DNA of 64,000 bases, from NCBI RefSeq assembly GCF_963966145.1, contig NC_091052.1, forward strand, positions 15,438,001-15,502,000, given 5' to 3'. The translations under genes were made by a program, and so were the position numbers. The notes under the pieces are model-generated. The model saw only the letters and a program-made list of their open reading frames with translations, was not told where the DNA came from and did not search any database. Position 1 is the first letter of the stretch. Each line of letters opens with the position of its first letter. Origin of the DNA: Tenebrio molitor. Lineage: Eukaryota; Arthropoda; Insecta; Coleoptera; Tenebrionidae. Shown here in pieces: positions 1 to 12,400 of this stretch.

Positions 1-3000
1 GTCACAAAGGTGTCCGTTAATCAAGGTATCACGTTGTCTGTTCTGGTGTGTTATTTGGTGCAGCTATCATCCTCTCCGACTGCTGTTATTACCGCGTAAC
101 ATCTGGGCCACCGCTATTTGTCCGCACAAAAGCTCGTACATTTTCAAAATTATAGTTCGATTTAGTATCTTCGGTGGTTGAAACGGAAGTTAGGAAGTTG
201 ATCGGTTCGTGTTACAGTGGCACACGCGTCGAAGAGGTTTTGGAAATGTTGTGTCTGGGGTTATGTGAACCAGCTGCCGGACACGCGTCTGCTCCCGTTA
301 GCATGCAAACAAAACCCACCCCATCCAATCAACCGCATTATTATACAGACATTTCGCATTCCCGAGCACCGCTTTTCACGTTTATATACATTCTGATGCT
401 TATTTATATACGTGGGGGTCCGCTACATTGTTTGTAGATGTAACAGATGCTGCTGCAGCTTTATCGGACAAAATTCGAGCCAATTAATCCAAGACCTACC
501 TCACCGATCGTGAGCCGCACAGGAATGCGCAAATATTACGCAAATAAATATTCGTTCAACAATGTACAAGAATATTCTCGGTGATGGATGGTCACGTCCA
601 CGTCACTATTAATAAGACAATTTATCTTGACCCACCGTTAAATTCGGACATGTGTGTACATATGCATCTCCTACACGATAATAATAATTATTGTACAGTG
701 GCGCAGCTGCAGAAAGGGTGAAAGGACGAGCTGCTCGCACCAGGATAATGTAGAAATTGTGTTTCGCTACGGAAGCAGTTGTGTTTGAAGCGACACTGTT
801 TACAGGAAGACCTAGATTGAAACAAAACCCTTTGGACCAACGTTTTTGTGGTGTCTGCGCTCGCTTTGTAACAATATTTCGTAACTGCTCCAGATTGATT
901 TTTTTCTTTTTATCAAGAAACAATGTTCTATTTCGAGTTGAACAATGAAGCCGTTAAATTGGGTCACAATCTCGGAGGAAATCCGCCACAATAACAAATT
1001 CTGTGCGTGTTGAAAAATGAAACTGCGCTTTGGTCAGGTCCAGGTGGTATAAATTCGAGTTTGTCTTGGCCGTTGTCCAATTTGTGCCCCCAAATAAATT
1101 GTCAAATTTCACAAATTACTGTTTGATTAGAAATTCCACCCGCTGCAATAAAACTTTATTAGCCAATAACATTACAATGGGCTAGTAAAAAACCGAATAG
1201 TAATTGAAATCCGTTCGATTTCCGTCGGGCAAAATTTAAATCACTTTTGACTGACGGCGAGGACGTGTCGGATTCTGATGGGCCGCACCAGGAAACAAAA
1301 CTTTGCGAATTTTCGCCCAAACTGGGTTATATGTATTCTCGACCGAAAGCGACTTAATCTAAGCCGCAGGAAGAGATGTAATTAGTAGTAGTAATTTAAA
1401 TAAATGAAGAGGGTAATTAAGAAAGGCAAGCCGTGGTGCGTTTACGAGAGTAATGAATGAATCAGGAAGATTGTGGTGAAGACCGGAAGCGGTTCGACGC
1501 GTTTTAATCATCGTGGGTAATGTGCACAAGTGATGTCTGGACATTATTTATTTCATGATGGTTCCGACGTGGGTGTCGTTGCTTCAGATGCAGCCCTCGT
1601 CTAATTTACAATTTAAAAATTCATGAGTCTTGCCAAGTAAGAATAATTAAGCGGGTGCTCATTTGCTTTGTTATAAGAACGAGGCGAAGAGGCGATTCCG
1701 GTTCCACCGTTTTTTGAAAATTTGAAAAATGTTCTTGCTCAACTCGATTTCTATTGTAATACATTCAAATTATATGGATACTTAGTATAATTAATGGGAT
1801 CAAACCCAGTCTATTACGACAATTTATGAGATGCAAATAAGTCATATAAATACACCCAACCCGCAAAACCGCGACTCAAAACGTACTTTTACATGTCCGT
1901 TTCCAACGGGTACCAATTTCTATGTAAATAATTTGTTGTATTCTGGAATACAAGCCGTGTTGGGATGAATCAACAGACTTATTAGATTTATTGCGAGATG
2001 TATATTGTGTAGGTAATTATCCACCTGCATACTGATTAGGAAATAAATTGCCGATCCCTGTTCGACCAGAATTTCACACGACAAAAGAATAAATAATAAT
2101 AAATAAAAAGAAGTGATATCTCTGTTATGTAAGTCTGTAATAATTTTTTAAAGTTTGTAAATATGTATGTCTTGGTGAGAATAAATAAAGCCGAAGAGGC
2201 AATTTAAATGCGAAACCGTTTAAAAAAAATGGAGTTCCCATAAGAATTTCGCCTGTTCGGCGAACGCCGTAAAACTCCAAATTACAATTTTCGCCTGACA
2301 GGCAGATATTCGTCAAATCGCCCCCGATCCGCCGATTGGAAATTCAAATTTATGTAGGAAACGTCGACGAAGATACGTACCCATCACCATTTGATTAACG
2401 GAAAGTACGTGACTCGAACAATCAACAATTTTACGCCAACAAATCGACTAATAAACCATTTCGAAACGGACAGACGGACCTCCAAGACGAAAAATTCCCA
2501 TCTGCGAGCCAGTCCTTTTTACTTTTACGACGTCGATGGTCGAGCCACGAAAAATTATTACAATGGGAAAGTCCGGTCACGTTCGAACAATGCCCGTTTG
2601 AACATGTTTGACAATTGCTCCGTTCAATTATCCAATTCGAGCTGATTACGGTCAGAGGTCGAGATCTAACCGGTATGTAACAACCTCTGGACCTTACGTC
2701 TAATTCATGTAATAACACCCAATCCCCGTTATTAAGTGTGAAATAAGATTGAGACGGAGGTGTGGGTGTTGAACATGATAATGTGCAACGACGGCCGAAA
2801 TACCACGATTCTTAAATAAATTACCTGCCTGACCGACCATTAATATCGACGATGGTGGTTTTCTTTTTTTTCCTAATAGTAAAGCTCGCAAACATTAGAT
2901 GCGATTTGTAATTCCACATCGTTCGTATTTGAATGCCGCATGCAACCATCAGATTAATATTAAAATATAATTTTCCAGAAACCGTACTTATTGAGTGGTT

Positions 3001-4260
3001 AAACGGCAATTGGAAATTAAATGCTAGCAGCCCGACCGGTTGCTTTTGAAGTACGAGAGTGGCTCATTATCATTTGATTAGGTACTTTAAAAGAAATAAG
3101 ATGGATGAGGCAATCGGGATTTTTAATTTGAATTATTTATTCATGACTAGGTCAGAAAAATGTAACTTCGGATCGCCAAGCAAATTTTTAAATTTGACGC
3201 TTTCCAACGTACACTAATTTGTCCGTTGCGTGTGTAGCCAATCTACTGATAAGAGGCACAATCTTATCTTTCAACGGTCCCAATTGCAATGGTATTTTTG
3301 AAAGTTATGTTCACTGAAGGCTAGGCAGATATTCAACAAAATAAGAACTAAAGTAAGAGCAAGTATTTTTCTTTTGGTGTATTCTTTTTAAATGTGGCGT
3401 TTTTACGTTTATTTACTTGATAGGTATTGTGTTTGTACGCAAAAACTTCGTAGCCGTGAAGTGACAAAAAAGTACAATTTAATTTTATCTTATCAGTTCA
3501 GAATCTGTTTGGTGTTTTTCTTGAAAATAAAATTTAAACAGAAGTAACGTCCAGCAAATCGTTCGAGGAGTTTTTGGTATTTTTAAAATAAAATGGTTCG
3601 TGTGCGTAGGCAACCCTACATACACCCATGTTCAAATTTCGCTGCACCTCATAAAAAATAAAATAATAAAAATCTGGAGCTGGAATGTGTCTCGCTCTGG
3701 ACCAGACGAATACTTCTGTTTCTTTCGTGTTACATAAGCGCCCATTAAAATAGAAATAAAAATATCTAATTTAACCTTTAACCTTTGAGTGCTGCATTTA
3801 GCTTCCCTTCAGCGTTACGAATTTATCAGGCTTTTACCATTTTTAAAGATCGCTCTAAGTGCAAGCGGATTAAAAACATAAATAATTATGTTAGTACAGA
3901 TAATTTACCAAGACAATAGAATAAATTTATAACCTCAAAATCGCATCGAATAAAAAGTAATGGTTTGAATTAACGAAACTGACATGCAAATTTTTGCGAA
4001 GAAGACTTACTTGGTATGCCGCTGGCGGTCTGTCCCATAGTGTTTCTTTGAATGAAACGTTATAAAAATAATTTAAAATGTAGATTTTCAACATAAAATT
4101 AAATTTTGAAAACTGACAACACTTAATCTACGATTAATAAAAATTGATTTAACCATCACTGGAACTCTTTTCAACAGAAAAAAACTCGAACATATTTTTT
4201 AATTAAACGGAAGCACCAAAACAAACACTTTTATTCATGTGTGATTTTTATTTGACAGAT
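1..4260. other. Non-coding stretch, no gene recognised
   Basis: No open frame here reads like a protein. The longest, 2391-2645 plus and 2431-2718 minus, overlap each other on opposite strands and have low-complexity or random-looking translations. GC-richer islands near 2280-2700 could be regulatory DNA, but nothing in the sequence identifies them. I see no RNA gene or clear transposon end. Confidence 0.5.
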
Positions 4261-4299
4261 TTATGACATTTGACTCGAGTGAAGTGAGCCCGTTGTGTT

Positions 4300-4517
4300 G
4301 CCGCGCTACAAAGGTGTGAAGTTAGGAAATTGTGCAATAATTTTTTAACTATTTTGTCGAAATAATCGGCATCAATTGACTAATTCTTAGAGTCTGGTGA
4401 GTTCGCGGTGATTCGTACACGGTGTGCAAGCATTCCGTGCAAGTCTAAGTCATCTAAGTTTAGAAATTTGTCTGTCGTAAGTTTGAGGTTATGGAGGCCC
4501 CTCTGGTGAAGTCCAAG
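4300..4517 (+). other. Possible leader and first coding exon of a plus-strand gene
   Basis: A relatively GC-rich tract ends in an ATG at 4491 followed by eight more codons (reading MEAPLVKSK) and a good splice donor, AAG then GTGAGA, at 4517/4518. The arrangement resembles a 5' untranslated leader plus a short first coding exon. No downstream plus-strand exon could be tied to it: the next 12 kb is occupied by slit exons on the other strand. If real, the transcript would lie antisense to the slit 3' end. The tract could equally be chance or part of the slit 3' untranslated region. Confidence 0.25.
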
Positions 4518-5661
4518 GTGAGAAAAAAGAAATCCGAGTTATACGATAAATTTAATATATTTTATACACAAGTTTAGATATAAATTACAACTATTAGGCA
4601 TAAATTAACATTTGTGTTACAAAACTTGGTGTATGTATAAATATTGGCCTATGAGTAATGCGGAAATCTAACTTAAAATTACAACAGGTAGAACTTAAAA
4701 TAATACATGTATTTATAATTATATTATACAATTTTTAAAAGAATTTGATTCTCGCGGTGTCGAGAAAAAAATTAATAAAAAAAAAATGGTGATGCGGTGT
4801 ATGTAAAGTGACCGAAATGGCAGTAGTAATGGTAACGATATAATCTTAAATAAGTCTTAAAATAAATTATATCAATTGATTTCCATCACTTTTCATACAT
4901 CTGTACGAAAAAATTGTCTTGAACTGAGTAAGTAGAGTTCATTATTTCTATCTTAAAGTATTGCGTGATGTTATTTAACGTTATAAATTAAATATTTTTT
5001 AAATTACGTAAACGTACAAAGTTCGAAGTGTTTTACACATTAAACTATTCTAAGTTAGTAAACCTTGTAAGTCAAGGGCCATGCCGCTAGTCACAATTCT
5101 AACAAATTCTTATCGGGTTTCGTTAGTAGTCAGTTCTGAGATTCTATCAGTGTGAATAATCCGTGTCTTTGACCGATCAAACACTAACAATGTTACTGTC
5201 ATGTTATGTAAGTTAGGCCAGTATCGTGTAACGTAAAAAAATAAAATACGGTTTTTAGGTACGTCGTAAGTTAAAAGAATCTACCTAACACAAATGAATC
5301 AAAAAGTGTCAAGTTTTTGACCCACTTGTATAATGATAATACTATTTAGGCGCTGAAACATACATGTCGGACATGCAGATGCTAAATATAATATCTCTAG
5401 CGCATGCAGAAACAAATAATGATCCATCGCGGCGACGTGGACTGGTCATTTTGACTTGAAAAATCGAGATGAGATTCTTTCACGGTCCGTGACTAGGAAA
5501 GAGTAAGTTTCAGTTTTGCGACGAGTTCTTTCAGACGTGCAGAAAATTGACCAGTCCACGGTACCGACAAAGCGCGTACAAATCGATATACCGGTTGAAA
5601 TAAATATTTAAATATCTGTAAACTTGTAAACTCTGGTATAATAATGATAATATCGCTTTTC
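4518..5661 (-). other. Probable slit 3' untranslated region or intergenic DNA
   Basis: AT-rich sequence downstream of the last slit frame on the minus strand. No convincing polyadenylation site could be chosen. The only notable structure is a possible 50-bp intron (5614-5663 or slightly shorter, depending on the acceptor) beginning at the GTAAGA donor that overlaps the end of the readthrough frame, with candidate acceptors ending TTTACAAG and TTTACAG. Confidence 0.4.
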
Positions 5662-5664
5662 TTA

Positions 5665-6123
5665 CCACCAATGCATCTGTTCCATCCTTATGTACATTTT
5701 TTGTTTGATCCACAGGATTGCTAAATAAACGAAAGCGGTAACCGTGACGAAGTAGAGTAAGGCGGAGAGGACACAATACGATTCGTGTCCGATACCTCTT
5801 CCGTACCTCGGGTTTTTCGTCTTATCTACAGGACCGTCGTAACTCTCTACAATAACATCGTCATAATAATTACTATACGTCTGTCTATGGTTCTGAGAAT
5901 CGGTGAAATCAGTCAGTTGCAAGTGTCTTGCATCGTTATCGGTCTCGTTCTCGACGAAGAACGTCAACTTGTAGGGTTCGTTTTGTGGGGCGACGGATGG
6001 TTTCAAGTTAAGTATGTGCTGGTTGAGATCGGCAGTCGTGGGGGCTCGACGGGGTTCGAGCTGGGCGTTCGCAATCTCGCGGCGAGGTTGCGTGTTAGAA
6101 TTGTGAATAGCGGCGTTTGTCAG
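5665..6123 (-). CDS. sli: Candidate stop-codon readthrough extension of Slit with a transmembrane helix
   Basis: The slit TGA at 6124-6126 is followed in the same frame by 153 sense codons ending at TAA 5662-5664. The first base after the stop is C (TGA CTG), a context known to be leaky. The first 40 or so codons are rich in G or C at the third position, like the slit exons and unlike the surrounding AT-rich DNA. The predicted peptide is polar for about 115 residues, then has a run of about 23 uncharged residues (extension residues 117-139, DNA 5707-5775) rich in L, V, F, A, I and Y, then a short tail starting KQK. That pattern fits a type I membrane anchor. I do not recognise a homologous domain. 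Alternatives are an alternatively spliced 3' exon or a separate gene whose start lies elsewhere; a chance open frame is less likely. Confidence 0.55.
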
Positions 6124-6407
6124 TCAGTAGCATTTCTTCGTGCAGGCGCATTTGCGCACGATGTCTATGTCTTTGGTGTAGCGGGTGCCATCGGAACAGA
6201 TGATGCGCACCTAAACCAACACAAATTTCACGATCGTTCATTCGATCAGATTTCCTCGTTTACCCACCTTTCGTCTTTTGCTCTTTCGAGCGTGACAACA
6301 GCTCGATGCGCAGCTTCCGGTGCATTTTGCTATCTTTAGGGGTTTCCTGGAGCGGCAGTCGTTTTCCGAGTAGTACTCGCGCTTCTGCTCCTTTCGGCAA
6401 GTGGGAG
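6124..6407 (-). CDS. sli: Slit C-terminal cystine-knot (CTCK) domain, last two exons
   Basis: Exons 6268-6407 and 6124-6210, separated by a 57-bp intron (6211-6267). The first exon begins in phase 1 and reads APTCRKEQKREYY, then a cysteine-rich stretch with the paired SCCHARK motif; the donor is AAG|GTGGGT. The last exon reads VRIICSDG and ends in CACTKKCY before TGA. The family's C-terminal knot ends with the same C-x-C-x3-C pattern. The knot probably supports dimerisation or matrix association. The polypyrimidine tract before 6407 is weak, but the phase-1 join to the preceding exon is exact. Confidence 0.95.
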
Positions 6408-9400
6408 CTAGAATCGTCAAAGCTGGTGTTACCACGAGATTCCCAAAAAACTTGAGCACCAAAGCACAAAGGTCGAGGGAGTTTTAATGATTTTTTGTAC
6501 CCAGCTTCAAAATCGATACTGTTTTTATTTTGTAACAGAAACTAGGACAAATTTCTTTGTAACGTTAAATGATGTAAGACAGACGGAAACGTCAATTCAC
6601 TTTAAACAAAATGGACGTTATGTCAGAAAAATGACAGAAACAATTATGGACCAAGAATGCATCGACACCACCGACGCTTTAAATTTTAATAATCTAGCAA
6701 TCGGTGCGGAAAATGCTACCAACCCAATAGTAAAAAAGTTACTAATGTTAAATTATTTACTTTTTCAAATTTCATATTTAAATATTTTTGAGTTATTCGT
6801 TACAAAAATATTGTACCTAACTGCGGGAAGAAACGTTAGGTAAATAACTATTACCAACCAACCAATTTTTGTGGTAGTTTCACTGCTGTACATTATTTCA
6901 TAATACCCCCTCGCAAGCTTTTTTTAACAAACGTTTAATTGACGAGGCGATAGCTGTAGCTTTATAGCATTTTAATCCAAACTGTTGACATGAAACAAGA
7001 CAACCAACGATGGAATCTCATCCCCATCGGGAAATTTGCTAAAGCTAGTCCTCTGTGACCTTCACCTGCATGTGGCGCCGTTACCCCACGAAGCGCATTG
7101 CACTATTAGCTAGCTTGCCATGCTAAGTAATGAAAAGTTAGCCGCCTTCCTGCTATACTTACACTCTTCCTTACCTTGCTCGCAGTACTTCCCCTTAAAC
7201 CCTGGCCTGCATTTGCATACATACTCTCCATTAACAGTCGCAACGCATTTACTGTCGTGTTTGCATCGATGATCGGTGCAAGGATCGGACGGATTCGCCG
7301 CCGGTTCCTTGATCATCCCGTCCATTTCGTCCTCTTGTTCTTCGTCGTCTCTGTCGCTCTCGATCATGCCGCAACCGGGTTGGACCTTCTGCTGGGTCTG
7401 AGCGTTGCCGAAGTCGACCTGTTTGTGGTTAATCCACACTTCCTTCATGCAGCCTGAAAAATGCCACATTTATTTTTTATTTTTCCGCTTTGCAAAAGTA
7501 GTACCGTGGAAGCTGGTCAAATTGCGCAAGTGCCACTGGGTGAAAGCTTGCCTGCCGGGTTCCGGTGGGATTCCCCCCAAGTACATGGGAGTGTTTAGTC
7601 GTAGGTAGTCTTTGGTGCCTTCGTTGATTATCGATCTTGCAGGACCTCGGTCTACTCTCAAGGTGAAGTTCTTCTTGATGGCGATCAACTCCACCACATG
7701 ATATATACCATCAGACACCATTTCAAAACTAGTAAGATTTTTTAACTGTAACGATATTTTACTTTTCAGCACTTGGACAGTTTACCTGTACATGGTTGAA
7801 ACTGGATAGTTGCCAACGTCGTAACTGACCCGGATGCGTCCGTTGAACAACTCCACTGCGAGATGTTCCTGATGACCGTCGTACATCAGGACTCCATTTT
7901 CCTGGGAAGTTGCAAACATTATGGTGACATTAGCCTCCGGTTTTGTTCTCAAAGGTTCCAGTTCCACGTAAGAGGTGTTGTGGATGAAGCTCAAACTCGT
8001 CAAGTACTCGCAACGTTTGCCTGAAATATACTGGTACTGTCTGTTTCAGAGCTGAACTAGCGTTCTGTACCTGAATATCCTGGGGCACATTTGCAGAGGT
8101 AGTCGTTGGAGCCCGACGGCTGGAAACAGACCCCATGGACGCAGTCGTGATGCTGACACGGAGAAGTCTGGGGGTACATCATGGCCACTAAAGCTGTAAT
8201 TTCGCAGAATTTTCCGCTGAAATCGCCGTCACATTTGCACTTGTAATCGTTGATGCCGTCGATGCAAGTACCGCCATTCTGAAACCGACAACTTAGTACG
8301 TCTGGCGTAATTTCTTGTGAACTCACTTGACACATGTGATTCTCACAGTCGTCGACGTTCATGGTGCAGTTCTCGCCCTTGAACCCAGGTAAACACTCGC
8401 AAGTGTAATAAGTGTCATGATCGACGCATCTGGCGTTGTTCTTGCAGGGGTTGTACTTGTCGGTACAAAAGGGAATTTTGGTCTCGCAAAATTGACCTAA
8501 AATGTAGCGTTCGAAATTGTGCAAACTCGAGGGAGAACGTACCCATGAATCCTGCCGGACATTTACACTGATAAGTGTTGACAAGGTCGACACAGGTGGC
8601 GTTATTTTGGCACTTGTTATTGTCGCAGTCGTCTATGTTCGTTTCGCACCTCATCCCGCTGAATCCCGCGAGACAAAGACAACTGAATCGTCCCTCTTCG
8701 AGTACTTTGCAACTGGCGCCGTTGCGACAAGGATTGCCGTAGCAGGCGTCGATCATGAATTCGCAATTTTTCCCGTGAAATCCGGGAGCGCAATCGCATT
8801 GGTAGTCGCGTTCCGGTTGCGTGAGGCATTTGCCGCCGTTCTTGCACGGGAAGGTGAAGCAAGCGTCGCATTTCGCCATGATTTCGTTGCTGACTTTGCC
8901 TGTTCAGGAAGGAATTTAGAATCGCGGTCGAGACGAGATCCGCACTGACCTTTGCACTGGAATGCCGAAGACGGTGTCGATAAGATGGATTTATCTTTCA
9001 TGTTTGCGGGTTCGGCGCAATGGGCGATTCCGGGTTCGACGTAATCGACTTTCACCCAGTCGGACAACCATCTCAGGGAACAGTCGCAGTAGAGGGGGTT
9101 GGAGCCTAAAGCTCTGGAAAAAACTGGAAATATTATTGGCCATTTGGGGGGTTTCGCTCGAGACTTACATGTGACTGATGGATTTTAGGTTCGCGAAGGT
9201 TCCTTCGGGAATCATCGAGATTTGGTTGCCGTGCAGGGACCTGAAAATCGTGATTACTACTCGAATTTTGTACTTTACGCTACTCACAATATCCTCAACG
9301 ACTTCAGCCCTGTCAACGCGCCGCGTTGAACACACTGCAGTCTGTTGTAGCTGATGATCAAGGTAGACAATTTTGACAGATTGGCGAACGTATAATTTGA

Positions 9401-12400
9401 TAACATCCCAATATGGTTGCTGCTCAAATCCCTGAAACAAGACTGTCATGAAAATGACAACATCACTTGTTGTCGACAAAGTACAGTCTGGTCAAGGACT
9501 TCAAATGGCTGATCCTGTCGGTTTGGATCCTGGTGATTTCGTTGATATCCAAATAGAGTTCCGACGTTTCTGGTGGGATTCCTCTGGGAATTTCGGTCAG
9601 TTTAGCTCTAGAACATCTGACAACTGTTCCTGTACAAGAACATTTCGGCGGACAGTAGTTTTCACCCAAACAACCTTGATCGTTGTCACCTAAAAAAGAG
9701 CGTTACATGTTGTTGGAAACTCCGAAATACCAGTACTTGTGCATTTGAATTCGTTTTTGGGAAGCTCTTTAATTAGAACGTCTTTGACTCTTGCCGGACC
9801 GGCACATTTCGGTGCTGATCCGCTGAGACCTTTGTTTTTCAACCATTCGGAAAACCAGGCCAAGTGACAGTTGCACATGAACGGATTTTGCATGAGGTTC
9901 CTGAAATAATCGATATTCGTAAGGGGATAAAGCGAGATCAAACTTACAAAGTGTGCAGAGATGGCAAATGATCGAAAGATCCAGGCATGACGCAAGTGAT
10001 TTGATTGTTGTTGAGCGACAAAAGTTTCAAGTTGTGCAGTCCCAAGAACATTTTGTTGTGTATTTCCAAGAGTTTGTTTTCGGATAGGAATCTAAAATGG
10101 GAAGAATTTAATGAAGATTAAACTGGATGGAACAAGTCAGTACAGTTCATAAATTTTCGAAGCGCCCTCGAATGAGTTTTCTTCGATTCCGGTTATTTGA
10201 TTTCTTCTCAGGTCCAGTCGAATCAAATTCGGAAGTCTGCCGAACAGTCCGTCGGACTTGATCCGCCCCAACTCGTTATCGTGAAACAGTCTGAAACTCC
10301 ACAGTTACGACACGAACTTAATAACAATCTGTTTTTTTTTACAGTTCTGTCGTGTACAGTGGTACGTCGCGAGGTATCTCCTTCAACCCTTTTCCGGAAC
10401 AATCGACAATCGTCCCGTCACAGGTACATCCGGACGGGCAAGCATTATCAATTACGCAGTCGCCTGCGTGACGGGTGCGAAATTCTTCTTGACCTGTAAA
10501 AGGTTTTCCCTCACTTTTCGAGATTTTGAAAATTCCGATGATATGTTAATCGTTTTATGTATGAATTGTTAAAAAAATGAACACCATGACCACTGAATTA
10601 ATCAAGTGGAGGTGCTTACCCTTACATTTAAACTTTTCGTCCTTCAGCGCTTCAATCCTGCGTCTTTGCATCCGTTTCGGGGTGTCACATCGAGCACCCG
10701 AAGTTTCGATAGGGTTCCGGTGGAGATACTCCGCTAGCCATTTTAAATTGCAGTCGCAGATGAAGGGGTTGCGGGCCAAGTGGCTGAAATGAAAGTGATA
10801 AATCGCGGAGTTTCACACTTGTCGGAACTTACAGAGTTTGGATGCTCCGTAAGGAGTCGAAACTACCGTTTGCAAGTGATTGGATGTTGTTGTCGTACAG
10901 AGATCTGTAATTATACTATTTAGTTTTCGTTTGGAAGTTACAGGGTACTTACAGGAGGCTCAAGCTGTGGAGATCTCGAAAGGTGTCTTTTCTTATACAC
11001 GAGATTTCGTTGGCGTTCAAAAGGCTGAAACAGGGAGAGACAGCGTGATGAAGTTGACGAATGTAGTTATACTTACAGAAGTTGTAAAGATACCAGGCCC
11101 TGGAAAACTCCAGACGGAAGGTCCTTTATTTTATTTCCGTACAAAACTCTGCAAAATTGATTTGAAAAATGTTGGAAAGTATCAGATTTCAGATACTTAC
11201 AAGGAAGTTAACGCCTTCAATCCTTGGAAGGCGTCAGATGCAATTTTTGAAATTTTATTGTTGCTTAGATCTCTAGAAAATAATTTGTAAGAGAAAAAGG
11301 ACAGGGGAGTTGTCCGAACTTACATTCTCCTCAAGCGTTTGTGTGCAGCAAAGACTTTTGTAGGAAGTTCCACTATTTCGTTTTGTTCCAGCCGCCTTAA
11401 AAAACATGCAAATTCATCAATCAAAAATTGTTTGGGGAATTGCATGAGCAACAATTAATAATTTTTTTGGCAATAAAACTGATTATTGTTTGGGTTGACA
11501 ATAATAGTTATTTATGTAATGAGTTTTTGTGTAAATTGGGCTTTTCTAATTGCCCGAGGGACAAGATTAAAACACGAGCTTAGCGAGGGTTTTAAGGCCT
11601 CGAGGGCAATTAGAAAAGCCCAATTTACCCAGAAACGAATTGTATACAAAATGTTATTGTTTTTTTCTAACACTAATATCTTATACTGTTTCCATGGTGC
11701 ATTTGAGCTCACACCTTATGTTTCCCATAAAATACGCTTGTCTCTATAAGACACGTCGTCAATAGCAACGTATCTTATAGAGTCATAAAATACGCTCACA
11801 CACATCATTCAAGTAACATTTTATTCATCATTTTTACAGTAATTATCACAAAAGTGAAAAGTACAATTATTGAATTGGAATTGCCATATTAGCTTCGTGC
11901 TCTTGTTCCTAACATCTTCTTCTTTAACTTCTGCTGTTTCATCCAATGCATGTGCCCGGCCATCGAAAATGGCAATCTGTACATTTTCTTCAAATGATTC
12001 TTGCCGTAGTGTGAATTAAGTTTTAATGAAGTTCTACACGCTTACCCCATATCAAGAAAAGCCAAAATGACATCTTCCGTTACCTCCGTGATGATTTTTT
12101 TATTGTTCCGGCCTTGAAACGAAACATACACCTTTTCGTATGCACTTTTAGACTTCATTGGTAACAAATTGCCCCTTTTTTCTTATTTCTTCTGGAACGT
12201 TTTGGCACATTTCAACGATGAAAATTGTTTTTTTCCAAATTTGTTGATATTATTACCATAGTACTTACGGCAACCTCCGCATTTTGTGTATTGTGACGCG
12301 CCTCGAATAATTTCTGAATTTATTAAAATTTCTGATAAGATGTTAGTGTTAGAAAAAATCTTGAAGACAACGCGTGTTTTATAGTTTAAAAATCTCGATC

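Noticed and set aside
5785..6339. 184-codon plus-strand frame
   Set aside because: It is antisense to the slit last exons and to the readthrough frame, so its openness is explained by the coding bias of the other strand.
6487..6843. 118-codon plus-strand frame in a slit intron
   Set aside because: AT-rich, biased towards N, I, L, T and F, no motif; compatible with chance.
8517..8948. 143-codon plus-strand frame
   Set aside because: Shadow of the slit EGF exons on the minus strand; it also crosses a slit intron and has no homology that I recognise.
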